From assembly GCF_900156505.1 (NCBI RefSeq), contig NZ_FTPR01000002.1:248001-312000 (forward strand): a stretch of 64,000 bases of DNA, given 5' to 3'. The notes under the pieces were generated by a model. That model saw only the letters and a program-made list of their open reading frames with translations. It was not told the DNA's origin and ran no database searches. The translations under genes and the position numbers were made by a program. The stretch's first letter is position 1. Each line of letters opens with the position of its first letter. The stretch comes from Yoonia rosea. GTDB taxonomy: Bacteria; Pseudomonadota; Alphaproteobacteria; Rhodobacterales; Rhodobacteraceae. Positions 45,625 through 60,028 of the stretch are shown piece by piece.

Positions 45625-46742
45625 CAGTATGCAGGCTCCAGTCGTGGGCTGTCAGGAACAGCATTCTTATGCACCGGAATTGTCAGCAGGCTGACAAATG
45701 CGTAGCCGGCCTTGGCCGATCCTGCCATCCGCTTGGCCCAGCCGCCGATCCCGCCTTGCTTGCGGCCTGCAGCAATCTGCACGTTCGCATCCTGCATCCG
45801 GTTCAGGGTCGGTTCCCAACGGGGGTGGTCGATGTCCAATGTCATCGGGAACACCTGTGTCGAGATTTCCGAGGTCTTGCGGAACACCTCCTGGCCGTAC
45901 CATTTGGGGTCAACGCCCAGCGCCTTGTGGAATTCCGGCCGTTGGTGGTCGCGCACCCACATGGTCGAGAAGACAGCCGTCAGGAAGAATTTGATCCACA
46001 TGCGGTTCGCCCAGCTTTGCGTCAGCTTGGGGTCGGTTTTCAGCAGCAGGGCAAAGGCCTCACCATGGGAAAACTCGTCATTACACCATTCGCGGAACCA
46101 TTTGAAAATCGGGTGAAACCGCATTTCAGGGTTTTCTTCCAGATGACGATAGATCGTGATGTAGCGCGCATAGCCGATCTTTTCGGAAAGATATGTGGCG
46201 TAGTAGATGAACTTGGGGCGGAAGTACGTGTACTTCTTGGCTTGGGTCAGGAAGCCAAGGTTCACTGCAATGCCCGCTTCGCGCAGCGCATCGTTAATGA
46301 AACCGGCATGGCGGGCCTCATCCCGGGCCATCAGCTGAAACAGCTCGGTGATGTCCTTGTTGGAGCCGCGCCGCTTCATTTCCTTATAAAGCACACAGCC
46401 TGAAAATTCGGCCGTGCAGGATGAGATCAGAAAATCGATGAATTCCGCCTTCAGTTTCGGCTCCATGCCGTCCCAATCAACATCATCCCAATCTTCATTC
46501 TTCTTGAAGTGGCCCTTGTTGGGATCAGCCTTCATCTGGCCGATCAAAACGTCCCAATCTTTGCGGACCGAGGAGACATCAATTGCGTCCATCTCTTCAA
46601 AATCGGTGGTGTAGAAACGCGGTGTCAGCAGCGTGTTGGACATTGCCACTTTTGTCGCTTCTTCATTGGTCAGCGGCGGCAGCGCTTCTTGGGCGGCAAT
46701 CGCCTCTTCGGCGGTGGCGGCTGTGGATGAGTGCATGTTCAT
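45624..46742 (-). CDS. acsF: Mg-protoporphyrin IX monomethyl ester (oxidative) cyclase
   Basis: The O2-dependent di-iron enzyme that closes the isocyclic ring to give protochlorophyllide. The 372-residue protein has ferritin-like metal sites including EARHAGF (within QLMARDEARHAGFINDAL) and the final EWCNDEFSHGEAFALLL. The first ATG overlaps bciE by four bases (ATGA). The anaerobic counterpart bchE is not in the window, as expected in an aerobic phototroph. Confidence 0.96.
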   Translation of the reverse strand: MNMHSSTAATAEEAIAAQEALPPLTNEEATKVAMSNTLLTPRFYTTDFEEMDAIDVSSVRKDWDVLIGQMKADPNKGHFKKNEDWDDVDWDGMEPKLKAEFIDFLISSCTAEFSGCVLYKEMKRRGSNKDITELFQLMARDEARHAGFINDALREAGIAVNLGFLTQAKKYTYFRPKFIYYATYLSEKIGYARYITIYRHLEENPEMRFHPIFKWFREWCNDEFSHGEAFALLLKTDPKLTQSWANRMWIKFFLTAVFSTMWVRDHQRPEFHKALGVDPKWYGQEVFRKTSEISTQVFPMTLDIDHPRWEPTLNRMQDANVQIAAGRKQGGIGGWAKRMAGSAKAGYAFVSLLTIPVHKNAVPDSPRLEPAY

Positions 46743-47035
46743 GACATCACCTCTTCGCTAAAGGAAAATTCGCAGAGTTCCATGAACTCAAAATCCCCGG
46801 TAGCGCGGGTCCAAAGCTGTTCCAGCTTGCTGGCGCGGGTAATGACGGCGGTGCGCTTTTCTTCGATCAGCTCGCCAAAGGCAGCCATGATTTCGGGGCC
46901 CTGCACCTGCACCGTGTCACCCGGATAGATGACAGCGCCATTATCCAGACGCACGTGCGCCGACAGTTCTTCAAACCGGTGCGAGATCGTGACCGTGCAT
47001 GGCGCGGTCTCTTTCTCTCTTGTAAATAGTCCCAT
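46739..47035 (-). CDS. bciE: Small cyclase subunit BciE (probable)
   Basis: A 98-residue soluble protein without membrane segments: TVTISHRFEELSAHVRLDNG, then PGDTVQVQGPEIMAAFGE and RTAVITRASKLEQLWTRATGDFEFMELCEFSF. Alphaproteobacterial AcsF needs a small partner, BciE, encoded directly before acsF (first found in Rhodobacter sphaeroides). Position, size and the four-base overlap with acsF fit that. I identify it mainly by context. AAGGGA precedes the ATG. Confidence 0.82.
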   Translation of the reverse strand: MGLFTREKETAPCTVTISHRFEELSAHVRLDNGAVIYPGDTVQVQGPEIMAAFGELIEEKRTAVITRASKLEQLWTRATGDFEFMELCEFSFSEEVMS

Positions 47036-47083
47036 GTGAGTTCCCTTTCACATTAAACGCGGGGGGCTAACCTGCGTTTGGTT

Positions 47084-47542
47084 TCAGTCCAGCAGTCTTG
47101 CGAAGGCTGCTACGTTATCTTTGCCGTAGCCAATCAATTCGACCCGCAGGTCGGTGGTCTCGTCAATGATGGCGATATTGCCGTTCTCGCGCCGCACGAC
47201 GGTGATGGGCGCGGTTTGCGGGGCGTTATTCACATAGCGCGACCGTTCCACGACGCGGCCAATCACACCCAGAAAACCGCCTTTGTAATCAGCAGAAGAA
47301 GCCAGCAATTCACCCTCAGGCGTTCTGACCTCGTAAATGCCGCTCCGGTTGCCCTCCATCACAATCTCAAGTGATTGGACGATTGGCGCTTCGACCAGCA
47401 CACCGCGGTTCGGTACGTCAAACCATTGCGCATAGGCCACTAAGGCAAGGGCCGCTGCCATCAGACCAAACATGGCCTGCACCAGAAAACGCGGGACCAT
47501 ATCGCGGTCGCGGTGGCGCATTTGTTGTTCAAGTTGCGACAT
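47084..47542 (-). CDS. puhC: Photosynthetic complex assembly protein PuhC
   Basis: A 152-residue protein with one N-terminal membrane segment (about 17-39: FLVQAMFGLMAAALALVAYAQW) and a periplasmic C-terminal part. PuhC helps arrange the reaction centre and light-harvesting complex I in Rhodobacter. It starts five bases after puhB, whose end supplies its ribosome site (GGAG), and lies 48 bases before bciE. Confidence 0.9.
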   Translation of the reverse strand: MSQLEQQMRHRDRDMVPRFLVQAMFGLMAAALALVAYAQWFDVPNRGVLVEAPIVQSLEIVMEGNRSGIYEVRTPEGELLASSADYKGGFLGVIGRVVERSRYVNNAPQTAPITVVRRENGNIAIIDETTDLRVELIGYGKDNVAAFARLLD

Positions 47543-47547
47543 ATGAC

Positions 47548-48189
47548 TTACTCCGCTGCAACGGCGTTGCTGCCGTCTTGTTGCGACACACGCGCGATGC
47601 GTGGCTCGGAAATCCGGGTCTCTGCCGCTTCAGCAAAGATCTGGGCGACATTCTGGGCATCAGGGATACAGCGCAGCGCAGGTTGCGTGCGTGCTATCCG
47701 CCACGGGCGGACGTGCGGCCATGACATCAGATAAGAAATGCGGGTTTCGCCAATCAACTCGAACGCCAATGTACCGTGGCCCGATGGTTTCAGGTCCAGC
47801 TTGGCGGTCCCGATCCATGTGTAGGGCAGGTTCAGTGTCATGGTCAGCGCCGCCCCGATCCGCATGGCCACGCGCTTGTTTGTCAGCGTGTAAACGGTGG
47901 AACGGGCCTGCACATAGGCAATCCCATAAAGGATACCACAGGCGATCAGGCCGGAAATGATGAACGGAACACCATGCATTAACGCGATGCCGAAAGGTGC
48001 ATCCGCAGCCGATACGCCGACGCGCCAGAAAGCCAGCAATGCGAAATAGGCCGCAACCCAGCGGACCCCCAGCGCTTCGCGCGCCAAAAGCCGCGGATCA
48101 GGGGCACCCTGCCACAAGATATGTTCCCCTTCGGGCAGCTGCTCTGGCAGGCCCTTGATGGGTTCAAAATTAAAGTCGTCGTGGCTCAT
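47548..48189 (-). CDS. puhB: Photosynthetic complex assembly protein PuhB
   Basis: A 213-residue membrane protein with a bacterial PH-like core: LPEGEHILWQGAPDPRLLAREALG at the start, two or three membrane segments, TVYTLTNKRVAMRIGAAL. PuhB is a reaction-centre assembly factor. It lies between puhA and puhC in the usual order. Confidence 0.92.
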   Translation of the reverse strand: MSHDDFNFEPIKGLPEQLPEGEHILWQGAPDPRLLAREALGVRWVAAYFALLAFWRVGVSAADAPFGIALMHGVPFIISGLIACGILYGIAYVQARSTVYTLTNKRVAMRIGAALTMTLNLPYTWIGTAKLDLKPSGHGTLAFELIGETRISYLMSWPHVRPWRIARTQPALRCIPDAQNVAQIFAEAAETRISEPRIARVSQQDGSNAVAAE

Positions 48190-48262
48190 GGTAGGTTCCC
48201 TTTCGTAGCCAGGGCGGCCCCGGTGGCGAACCGGGAACGCAGCGTGTTTTCATCGGACCGGA

Positions 48263-49021
48263 TCAGGAGGCGTACATCGTGCCACCGGCGTAGTACGCCA
48301 TGATCTTGTCTTCCTCGAGCAGGGTGACCTGCTCCATGCTTTTGGTCGTTGGCACGTTGTCCCAGTTGCTTGCGTAGAGCGATTTGACCGTCACGCGGTC
48401 AGTTCCGATCTTGGCAAGGTTCATCGGGATCAGACGTGTTTTGCCTGTGCCTTCTGGGTTCAGATCAACCGTCAGAAAGCGGACCATCTGCTCGGGCACG
48501 TCGACCCACATATCGGTGACACGTCCGACGACTTCACCATCACCACCGACAACGGCCTTGCCGCGCGGATCACGACCGGCAGACACCTTGAAGTCAGGCA
48601 GCATCGACATCGGCTTGATCTTGACATGGCCATGCGCGTCCAGTTCCGGCGCATCGCGGCGTGGTGCCCAGGCAGCAGGACCGACACCATCAATCATCGG
48701 ATCACCAGTTGGAATCCACGGCGAACCGGTCGAGGCAGAGGACTGCGCCAAGGCAAGATCAGTCCGCATTTTGCTGTCTTCGAATGCGCGTGAAGGCACT
48801 GTCAATTCACCGCGGCCATCGCGCAGTTTGAAGGTCTTTTCCTTCGGCAAAGGAAACAGGCTTTCGTTCGCAGGCACACCATCGGCGTCGTCCCGCAAAG
48901 GATAACCTTCACGCATGTTTTCGGTTTGCAGGTAATAGACAAGCCCCGCAAAGAAGATCCAGAAGAGCCATATCGCTGCGCTCGCCAGATCGAAGTCTCC
49001 AAAAAATTCTACACCAACCAT
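48263..49021 (-). CDS. puhA: Photosynthetic reaction centre H subunit
   Basis: The 252-residue H subunit has one N-terminal membrane helix (about 12-31: [19 protein letters not shown]), then [10 protein letters not shown] and the cytoplasmic PRC barrel domain with [16 protein letters not shown]. It caps the L/M core and guides protons to QB. The L, M and cytochrome genes (puf) are not in this window. It lies 19 bases after lhaA, whose transcripts probably read into it. Confidence 0.97.
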   Translation of the reverse strand: MVGVEFFGDFDLASAAIWLFWIFFAGLVYYLQTENMREGYPLRDDADGVPANESLFPLPKEKTFKLRDGRGELTVPSRAFEDSKMRTDLALAQSSASTGSPWIPTGDPMIDGVGPAAWAPRRDAPELDAHGHVKIKPMSMLPDFKVSAGRDPRGKAVVGGDGEVVGRVTDMWVDVPEQMVRFLTVDLNPEGTGKTRLIPMNLAKIGTDRVTVKSLYASNWDNVPTTKSMEQVTLLEEDKIMAYYAGGTMYAS

Positions 49022-49040
49022 TGGTTTTTCCTTTCGGTGG

Positions 49041-50471
49041 TTAGGTCGGGAAATCTGCCAATCCCAGCTTGGCAGACCCCCCGGTGGTTATGGGCCGCAA
49101 CCGCACAAGCGGCCCCAGCACAATCAGGGTTAGGAATAAGAGGCCAATTTCGGTGTGATAAACGACCGAATAGCCGGTGGCAGGCGTGGCGAGCGCCTCT
49201 CCCAAGGTGCCGTTCCCAGCGGCATGGTTCACGAGGTCACGCACAGTGCCCCCGATAAAGATGGACAGCCCCGCGCCGGTGGCTTGTGCAGCCCCCCATG
49301 CGCCAAGAGCCAAACCACGACCGGCTTTGCCGATTGTGGGCATTGTCATTGCAGCAGTCAGGGTAGAGACGCCGAAAAGGCCGCCTCCAAACCCAATCAG
49401 GGCCGCACCGAAATAAAACAAAACTGGCGACCCGATGGGCGCCGAAAAGATGACAGCGCAAAACGCCAGAATGCCGGCAAGAATGCCGCGTGCGCACATC
49501 CGGTAAGGGTCAACGCCCTTTGCCAGCCAGCGCGCCGCAAAGCCGAAACCGACCAGCGCGCCCAGCGCCCACATTGCTGTCAGCAGCGTGGTTGCGGATA
49601 CGGACAACCCGAGGATCTCACCACCGTAAGGCTCAAGCAGGACGTCCTGCATGTTGAAGGCCATCGTGCCAATAAACACAACGGCAAGCAGACGGCCCGC
49701 ATCACCACCGGCGGCCAAATCATTCCACGCATCACGGAACGTCGGTGCCGCCTCTTCACGCTGTGCCTTGGTCATGGGGCTCACGCGTTCCTGTTTCCAC
49801 AAGGCGATCAGGTTCAAGAGCAGGGTCAGAACCGCTGTGCCCTGGACCACCTGTACCAAACGCAGGGCGGAATAATCGCGCAAGAGAGCACCGATCAGGA
49901 TAGCCGAAAAGGCCATGCCTAGCAGGTTCATCACATAGAGCAGCGCAACCACCTTGGGCCGCGTTTCTTCCGTCGCGCGGTCAGCGGCCAACGCCAGACC
50001 AGCGGTCTGGGTCATATGCATGCCGATCCCGGTCAGCAAAAACGCAAGGCCCGCACCCACATAGCCCGCAATCGGGAAATCGAGCGTCCGGTCGCCCGAC
50101 AGCACAAGCAAAGCCATCGGCATGATTGCAAGACCGCCGAACTGCCACATGGTGCCGAACCACAGATAGGGAATACGCTTCCACCCGATGGCGGATTTAT
50201 AGTTATCCGATTTGTGCCCCACGAGGGCACGGAACGGTGCCACCAGCACAGGGATCGCGATCATCGCGGCCACCAGCGTTGCACCGATCCCCAATTCAAC
50301 AATCATCACACGGTTCAACGTGCCCAACAGCATCACCGCCGCCATGCCGACTGACACCTGAAACAGCGACAGGCGCAGCAACTGGCTTAGCGGCAGATCA
50401 TCACTCACCGCGTCGCTGAACGGCAAAAGATCAACCGAGATCTTCTTGAGGGATGATGCCTTGAAGATCAT
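49041..50471 (-). CDS. lhaA: Light-harvesting I assembly protein LhaA (BCD/PucC family)
   Basis: A 476-residue, 12-helix member of the major facilitator superfamily (BCD/PucC branch): [48 protein letters not shown] and [31 protein letters not shown]. LhaA supports light-harvesting complex I assembly, perhaps as a bacteriochlorophyll carrier. The start ATG overlaps bchM (ATGA); a longer upstream frame is inside bchM. Confidence 0.94.
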   Translation of the reverse strand: MIFKASSLKKISVDLLPFSDAVSDDLPLSQLLRLSLFQVSVGMAAVMLLGTLNRVMIVELGIGATLVAAMIAIPVLVAPFRALVGHKSDNYKSAIGWKRIPYLWFGTMWQFGGLAIMPMALLVLSGDRTLDFPIAGYVGAGLAFLLTGIGMHMTQTAGLALAADRATEETRPKVVALLYVMNLLGMAFSAILIGALLRDYSALRLVQVVQGTAVLTLLLNLIALWKQERVSPMTKAQREEAAPTFRDAWNDLAAGGDAGRLLAVVFIGTMAFNMQDVLLEPYGGEILGLSVSATTLLTAMWALGALVGFGFAARWLAKGVDPYRMCARGILAGILAFCAVIFSAPIGSPVLFYFGAALIGFGGGLFGVSTLTAAMTMPTIGKAGRGLALGAWGAAQATGAGLSIFIGGTVRDLVNHAAGNGTLGEALATPATGYSVVYHTEIGLLFLTLIVLGPLVRLRPITTGGSAKLGLADFPT

Positions 50472-51159
50472 GCTTTTGGACCCTCGAATGACAATGCTGT
50501 GGAAATATAAAAGCCTGATTTGACCCGTTCGATCTCCTTCAGGCGCCCCTTTACGCCTGATGTGCGCAAGGCATCTGCAACGCCAACGACGGTTTGCGGC
50601 ACCATCACAGGGCTGCGGTCTGCGCGCGGGAACATTTTGCCGACACGCCACATGGCCATCAGGGCCGGTGTGCGCGGGGCGATGGTAAAGACAAACTTGC
50701 CCTCCAGACGCGGGCTGGCTTTGGCAAGCAGTCCGGCGATGTCCGAGGCGCTGTAGTAGATCATCGAATCCATCGCGAGGATGTAGTCAAACACACCTGT
50801 CGTACTGTCGAGCATATCGCCCGCAACCCATGTGATATTGCCCGCCAGATTTGCCGGCATCCGCTGTTCCGCGATCCCCACCAAAGCAGGCGAGATATCG
50901 ACGGCAACCACGTCGGCACCGCGCTCGGCCAGCTCGACCGCCATCGTGCCTGTGCCACACCCTGCATCCAGTACCCGTGCACCGCGCAGGTCGTTGGGCA
51001 GTTGTGCCAGCATCAGGGCACGCATCTGGTCACGCCCCGCACGCACGGTTGCACGCACACCAGAAACGGGCGCATCTGATGTCAGCTGCTCCCAGACCTT
51101 GGTGGCCGTACGGTCGAAATAGTTTTCGACCCTGTCACGTGTGGTGGCGTAATTGGCCA

Positions 51160-51160
<1 letters not shown>
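50468..51160 (-). CDS. bchM: Mg-protoporphyrin IX methyltransferase
   Basis: A SAM-dependent O-methyltransferase of 230 residues: ENYFDRTATKVWEQLTSDAPVSGVR, motif I VLDAGCGTGTMAVELAERGADVVAVD, and YYSASDIAGLL. It makes the monomethyl ester that AcsF cyclises. It shares one base with the bchL stop and overlaps lhaA by four. Confidence 0.95.
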
Positions 51161-52074
<914 letters not shown>

Positions 52075-52093
52075 TTATTCATTGTGAAAGCAG

Positions 52094-55000
52094 TCATTCA
52101 GCTGCGACCCCTTCCATGCGATCTTCAAGGGCATCCGCTGCGTCTTGCAGGGCGGCCAATGTGTCTTCGTCAGGCGACCAATAGGCGCGGTCAGATGCCT
52201 CTAGCAGGCGGTTCGCCATCCGCATCGAGGCTTGCGGGTTCAGTGCCGCCAAACGGTTGCGCATGGCTTCATCCAAAACGAATGTCTCGGACAGGCGCTG
52301 ATAAACCCAAGGCTCAACTTCACCGGTGGTTGCGGACCAGCCCATCGTATTGGTCACATGGGCCTCAATCTGGCGCACGCCTTCATGGCCGTGGTTCAGC
52401 AGGGCCTCATAGAATTTGGGGTTCAGACTGCGGCTACGTGTTTCAAGGGCGACCTGATCCTGAAGGGTCCGCACTTTGGCGGCCCCTTTGGTCTGATCGC
52501 CGATATAGACAGGGGCGCTTTGGCCACCTTTGGCACGTTTCACAGCACGGGAAATGCCACCCAGCGTATCGAAATAATGGTCAACGGTGGTGACGCCCAG
52601 TTCGACCGATTCAAGGTTCTGATAGGCCAGATCCACGTCTTTCAGCGCTTTTTGCAGCAAGGCAGGGTTCTGTGCGGCCTTGCCATTTACGCCATAGGCA
52701 AAGGATTTGCGCGCCTCATAGGCATCGGCCAATTCGTCCTCGTCCCCAAAGGCAGAGCTATCTACCAACTGGTTGACGTTCGACCCATAGGCACCCTCGG
52801 CATTGCTGAAGACACGCAAAGCCGCGGTTTCCAGATCGGACCCCATCTCTTCGGCATAAGCAAGGGCGTGTGCGCGGATGAAATTCTGTGCCAGCGGTTC
52901 ATCAGCTTGGGCGCATTTCAGCGCCGCTTCAGCCAGCATTTTGGTCTGCAAAGGCAGCAGATCGCGGAAGATGCCCGACAATGTCATCACTACGTCAATC
53001 CGCGGGCGCCCCAAGGTGGACAGTGGGATCAGATCGGCACCGGCAAGCCGGCCAAAATTGTCAAACCGTGGCACGGCACCCATCAAAGACAGTGCCTGCG
53101 CGATCGGTCCGCCATCCGATTTGATGTTGTCGGACCCCCAAAGCACCAAAGCAACGGTTCCGGGCACGCTGGCATGGGTTGCCAGCAAAAGATCAGCCTG
53201 CTTGGCGCCTTCGGCCATTGCAAATGCGGTAGGCATGCGGAACGGATCGAATGCATGGATATTCCGGCCGGTGGGCACAATCTGGGGTGAGCGGATCAGA
53301 TCACCACCCGGGACGGGCGCAATGAAATGACCTGACAACGCGCGCATCAGCGCGGGCAGTTCGTGATCTTCTTTCAGCAGTTCCGCTGCACGATCCGCTG
53401 CCTCACCTTCGGGCATCATCGCAACCATCTCGGCGCGTGCGGCATCAGACAATGGCTTGCCCACAACATGCAGGCCTTCGGTGATCAGCGACCCTTCGGT
53501 TTCCAAGAGCTTGAGCCACAGACCATCAATGTCAGCTGCGTTCATATCAACGGCATAGGCCTGATCACGGATCAGTTGTTCCAGATCGGCGCGCTGGTTG
53601 TCCTCGGCGGGCATTTCACGCCAGCGGGTCAGGCTGTCCTTGAGATCAGCCAGGCCTTTATACAAACCGGCCGTGGTCAAAGGTGGCGTCAAATGCGTCA
53701 CAATAATCGCATTGGACCGGCGCTTGGCCAGTGTCGCCTCGGACGGGTTATTCGCAGCATAAAGGTAGATATTCGGCATCTCGCCGATCAAACGGTCCGG
53801 CCAGTCATCAGCTCCCAGACCCGCCTGCTTGCCCGGCATGAATTCAAGCGCGCCATGCATCCCGAAATGCAGCAGGGCATCGGCTTTGAACGTATTGCGC
53901 AGCCACAGATAGAAAGTGACAAACGCGTGCGTCGGGGCAAAGCCTTTCTCGAACAAAAGGCGCATAGGGTCGCCCTCATACCCGAAGGCAGGCTGCACGC
54001 CGACAAAAACATTCCCGAAATGATGCCCCAGCACATAGACGCCGCGTCCGTCGGACTGGATTTTCCCCGGCGCAGGACCCCAGACCGTTTCAACCTCAGC
54101 CAAATGCGGGCTGGTGCGCACAATGGTGTCGGCATCAATATGGGCGGCAACATTGGCTTGCTGGCCATATTGGGCGCTGTTGCCCTGCAAAATCATGGCG
54201 CGCAGATCATCAACCGTGTCGGGCACATCGACGCGATAGCCGTCAGTTTTCATCTTGTTCAGCGTATTGAACAGGCTTTCAAACACGCCCAGGTAGGCCG
54301 CTGTGCCAACGGCACCGGCATTTGGCGGGAAACCGAACAGCACGACGCCAACTTTCTTGTCGGCATTTTCCCTACGCCGCAGCACCGCCAGGCGCCGCGT
54401 CTTTTCAACGAGGCTTGCAATCCGCTCGTGGCAGGGGGCCATCGCCTTGCAGTCTGATTGCACAGCACAATTGACCGAACATCCATTACAGCCGCCAACA
54501 CCATGACGGCCGGCAAAGACAGTCGGATTTGTCGCGCCGTCAATCTCGGGCAGGGCGACCAGCATTGTCGTTTCAATCGGGCCAAGACCCTGACCGCTTT
54601 GCGCCCACTGCCCAAGGGTCTGGAATTCCAGCGGTTGGGCCGCAATATAGGGCACGTTCAAGGCACCCAGTACAGCAACGGCTGTGTCACTGTCGTTATA
54701 GGCAGGCCCACCAATCAGCGAGAAACCGGTGAGTGACACCAGCGCATCAATGTTGCCCTGAAAATAGTCTTCAATCGCCGGACGCCCGTCGAGGCCCCCA
54801 GCAAAAGCAGGGATGACACGGACACCCTTGGCCTCGAACGCACGAATAACCGCATCATAGTGGGCGCAGTCAGAGGCAAGGATATAGGACCGCAGCATCA
54901 GCAAACCGACCGTTGCAACTGGTGTTGCAGGCCGCGGCAGGTCCGCAAGGTCAGTGACAATCTTATGATCCGGCAGATCAGGGTGGTAGAGGCCGACATC

Positions 55001-55628
55001 AGGGTACTCGATCGGCAGAGCCGCCCGCGCGCCACGCCAGTCGGCACGGTTCGCATACCGGCCAATCAGGAAACGGATCATCTGCTCGACATTGTCGTCA
55101 GAGCCACCAAGCCAGTATTGCATCGCCAGAAACCAAGCACGCAGATCCTGCGCCTTGCCGGGGATGAGTTTCAGGATCTTGGGCAAGCGGCGCAGCGTCT
55201 TCATCTGCTTGGCACCGCTATCAGCGGTCGGCTTGGACGAGCCGCGTAACTTCTTCAAGAGCGCCATGGCACCGCTGGCAGGCTTGGACATGTCCAAGTC
55301 ACCCATACGGGTCAGTTTGACGATCTCACTATCGGCAATGACGCCCAGCATCGCATCGCAATGCGCCCGACGGGCCTGCATCGCGGGCAGAATGGCCTTC
55401 ACATGTTCTTCGAGGAAGAGAAGGTTTGCGATGATGATATCGCCCTGCGCGACAGCATCGCGGGCGCGGGTCAGTGCATCTGAGGATTCAGACCATTCGG
55501 CGGCTGAGAACACCTGCACATCCAGCCCCGGGAAATCCGGCGCCAAGCGCGCGGACACACGCAAGGCAGGTCCCGCTGCGTGGGCATCCAGCGTGACAAT
55601 CACCACGCGGTACGGCTTATGCATCACT

Positions 55629-55639
<11 letters not shown>
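52094..55639 (-). CDS. bchH: Magnesium chelatase subunit H
   Basis: The porphyrin-binding catalytic subunit of Mg chelatase, 1181 residues (normal for the family). [20 protein letters not shown] opens it, [18 protein letters not shown] and [18 protein letters not shown] lie in the middle, and [17 protein letters not shown] is near the end. Start choice: ATG 55639, with AAAGG upstream and 11 bases of overlap with bchB, or ATG 55624; both are plausible. It works with BchI and BchD, which are encoded in the facing operon. Confidence 0.96.
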
Positions 55640-58929
<3,290 letters not shown>

Positions 58930-58983
58930 GTTAACTTTCCCTGACAGTCTCTTGTGTCAAGAATAGGTGTCATTCGCCTCATG

Positions 58984-59001
58984 TGTCAACTTTAAGTTAC
59001 A
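58984..59001. promoter_or_regulatory. PpsR box 1, bchF-ppaA region
   Basis: TGT-N12-ACA on the bchF side. Its left end supplies TTGACA on the minus strand (58989-58984), which with TATTCT (58965-58960, 18-base spacer) makes a likely bchF promoter, so bound PpsR would block it. Confidence 0.8.
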
Positions 59002-59048
59002 CACTGTGACCGAATGTAGCTGACAGCCTTCTTTGTATCGAATTTGCG

Positions 59049-59067
59049 TGTAAGTACCAATTTTACA
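59049..59067. promoter_or_regulatory. TGTAA-N9-TTACA palindrome, bchF-ppaA region
   Basis: An inverted repeat close to a PpsR box but with 13 bases, not 12, between TGT and ACA. It lies midway between the two good boxes and may be a weak site or belong to another regulator. Confidence 0.45.
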
Positions 59068-59107
59068 TGAGACTTTTCAAATATTTCACTGACAAGACTG
59101 CCATATA

Positions 59108-59125
59108 TGTCAATTTGCTTTGACA
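59108..59125. promoter_or_regulatory. PpsR box 2, bchF-ppaA region
   Basis: TGTC-N10-GACA, a full consensus match, 80 bases before ppaA. Its right end gives TTGACA (59120-59125), which with GACAAT (59143-59148, 17-base spacer) forms a likely ppaA promoter; this implies feedback of PpsR on its own operon. Confidence 0.85.
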
Positions 59126-59204
59126 TTCCGGATGTCACACCTGACAATATAGCCATTGCTGTATAGAACGCCTCCGCGCAGTACTTCAGCTAAAGGACAA
59201 GCGA

Positions 59205-59993
59205 ATGGCCGATCCTCATAAGTTTGGCGTCAAGAAAGAGCCGGTGGTGCCACGGGGCTCTATCGCGCGTCGCGTTGCTGAAGCTGTGACCGAGGATATT
59301 ACGCGACACCTTGATGCTACCCTCTTTGAGGACCTGAAGGATGCCGCACTCAGCCAGAACCCCGAAGCCAGCAGACGGACAATCAAGGCGGCTCTCGCTG
59401 ACGGGGTACGTCCAGAAGACCTTGCGGATTTTTATATCCCCGCTTTGGCGCGTGACATGGGTGACCTGTGGTGTGTGGATCAACTGAGCTTTGCGGGGGT
59501 GACGATTGGCGTTTCACGCTTGCAGGCCATGATGCGTGCATTGGGCCCCAATTGGGCCAGCGATGGCGCGACGGAAAATGAGAATGCCTCAATTCTGTTG
59601 GTTGTACCGCAGGAAGTCTATCACACGCTTGGCGCGATTGTTCTCAGCAGCCAACTGCGGCGCAAGGGCTTTTCCGTGAAGCTAATCTTGGGCGGCAAGC
59701 CGGAAGATATTGCCAATCGGCTAACACATACTAAATTTGAAGCCGTATTTATTTCTTCTTCCGCCGGTGAAACGCTTGAAACGTTGCGCCATATCATTGA
59801 TGTTATTAGAGCTTCATACAAGGAACCTTGTCCTATTGTGGTCGGCGGCTCCATTCTCGACGTTGAGAAGACTGATGACGTAACGGCACTGACAGGGGCA
59901 GACTATGCCACAAAAAGACCAGATGAGGCTCTAAGACTTTGCGGCCTACAACAAACCAGGCACACCAAAGTGCACGCCAGAGACGGGACCTGA
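59205..59993 (+). CDS. ppaA: PpaA/AerR-type cobalamin-binding photosynthesis regulator
   Basis: A 262-residue regulator that binds cobalamin through a B12-like domain and tunes PpsR. GDLWCVDQLSFAGVTIGVSRLQ (about 87-107) forms the cap helices and EVYHTLGAIVLS places the metal-coordinating His at 140; IVVGGSIL is the last strand. AerR-group proteins lack the classic DxHxxG motif, as here. AAAGGA precedes the ATG. ppsR follows 35 bases downstream in the same direction. Confidence 0.92.
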   Translation: MADPHKFGVKKEPVVPRGSIARRVAEAVTEDITRHLDATLFEDLKDAALSQNPEASRRTIKAALADGVRPEDLADFYIPALARDMGDLWCVDQLSFAGVTIGVSRLQAMMRALGPNWASDGATENENASILLVVPQEVYHTLGAIVLSSQLRRKGFSVKLILGGKPEDIANRLTHTKFEAVFISSSAGETLETLRHIIDVIRASYKEPCPIVVGGSILDVEKTDDVTALTGADYATKRPDEALRLCGLQQTRHTKVHARDGT

Positions 59994-60028
59994 ACCATGA
60001 TGACGGCCCCCAGTCACAGGCGTCATCC

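Noticed and set aside
59133..59146. TGTCACACCTGACA as a fifth PpsR box
   Set aside because: Only eight bases separate TGT and ACA; PpsR sites need twelve.
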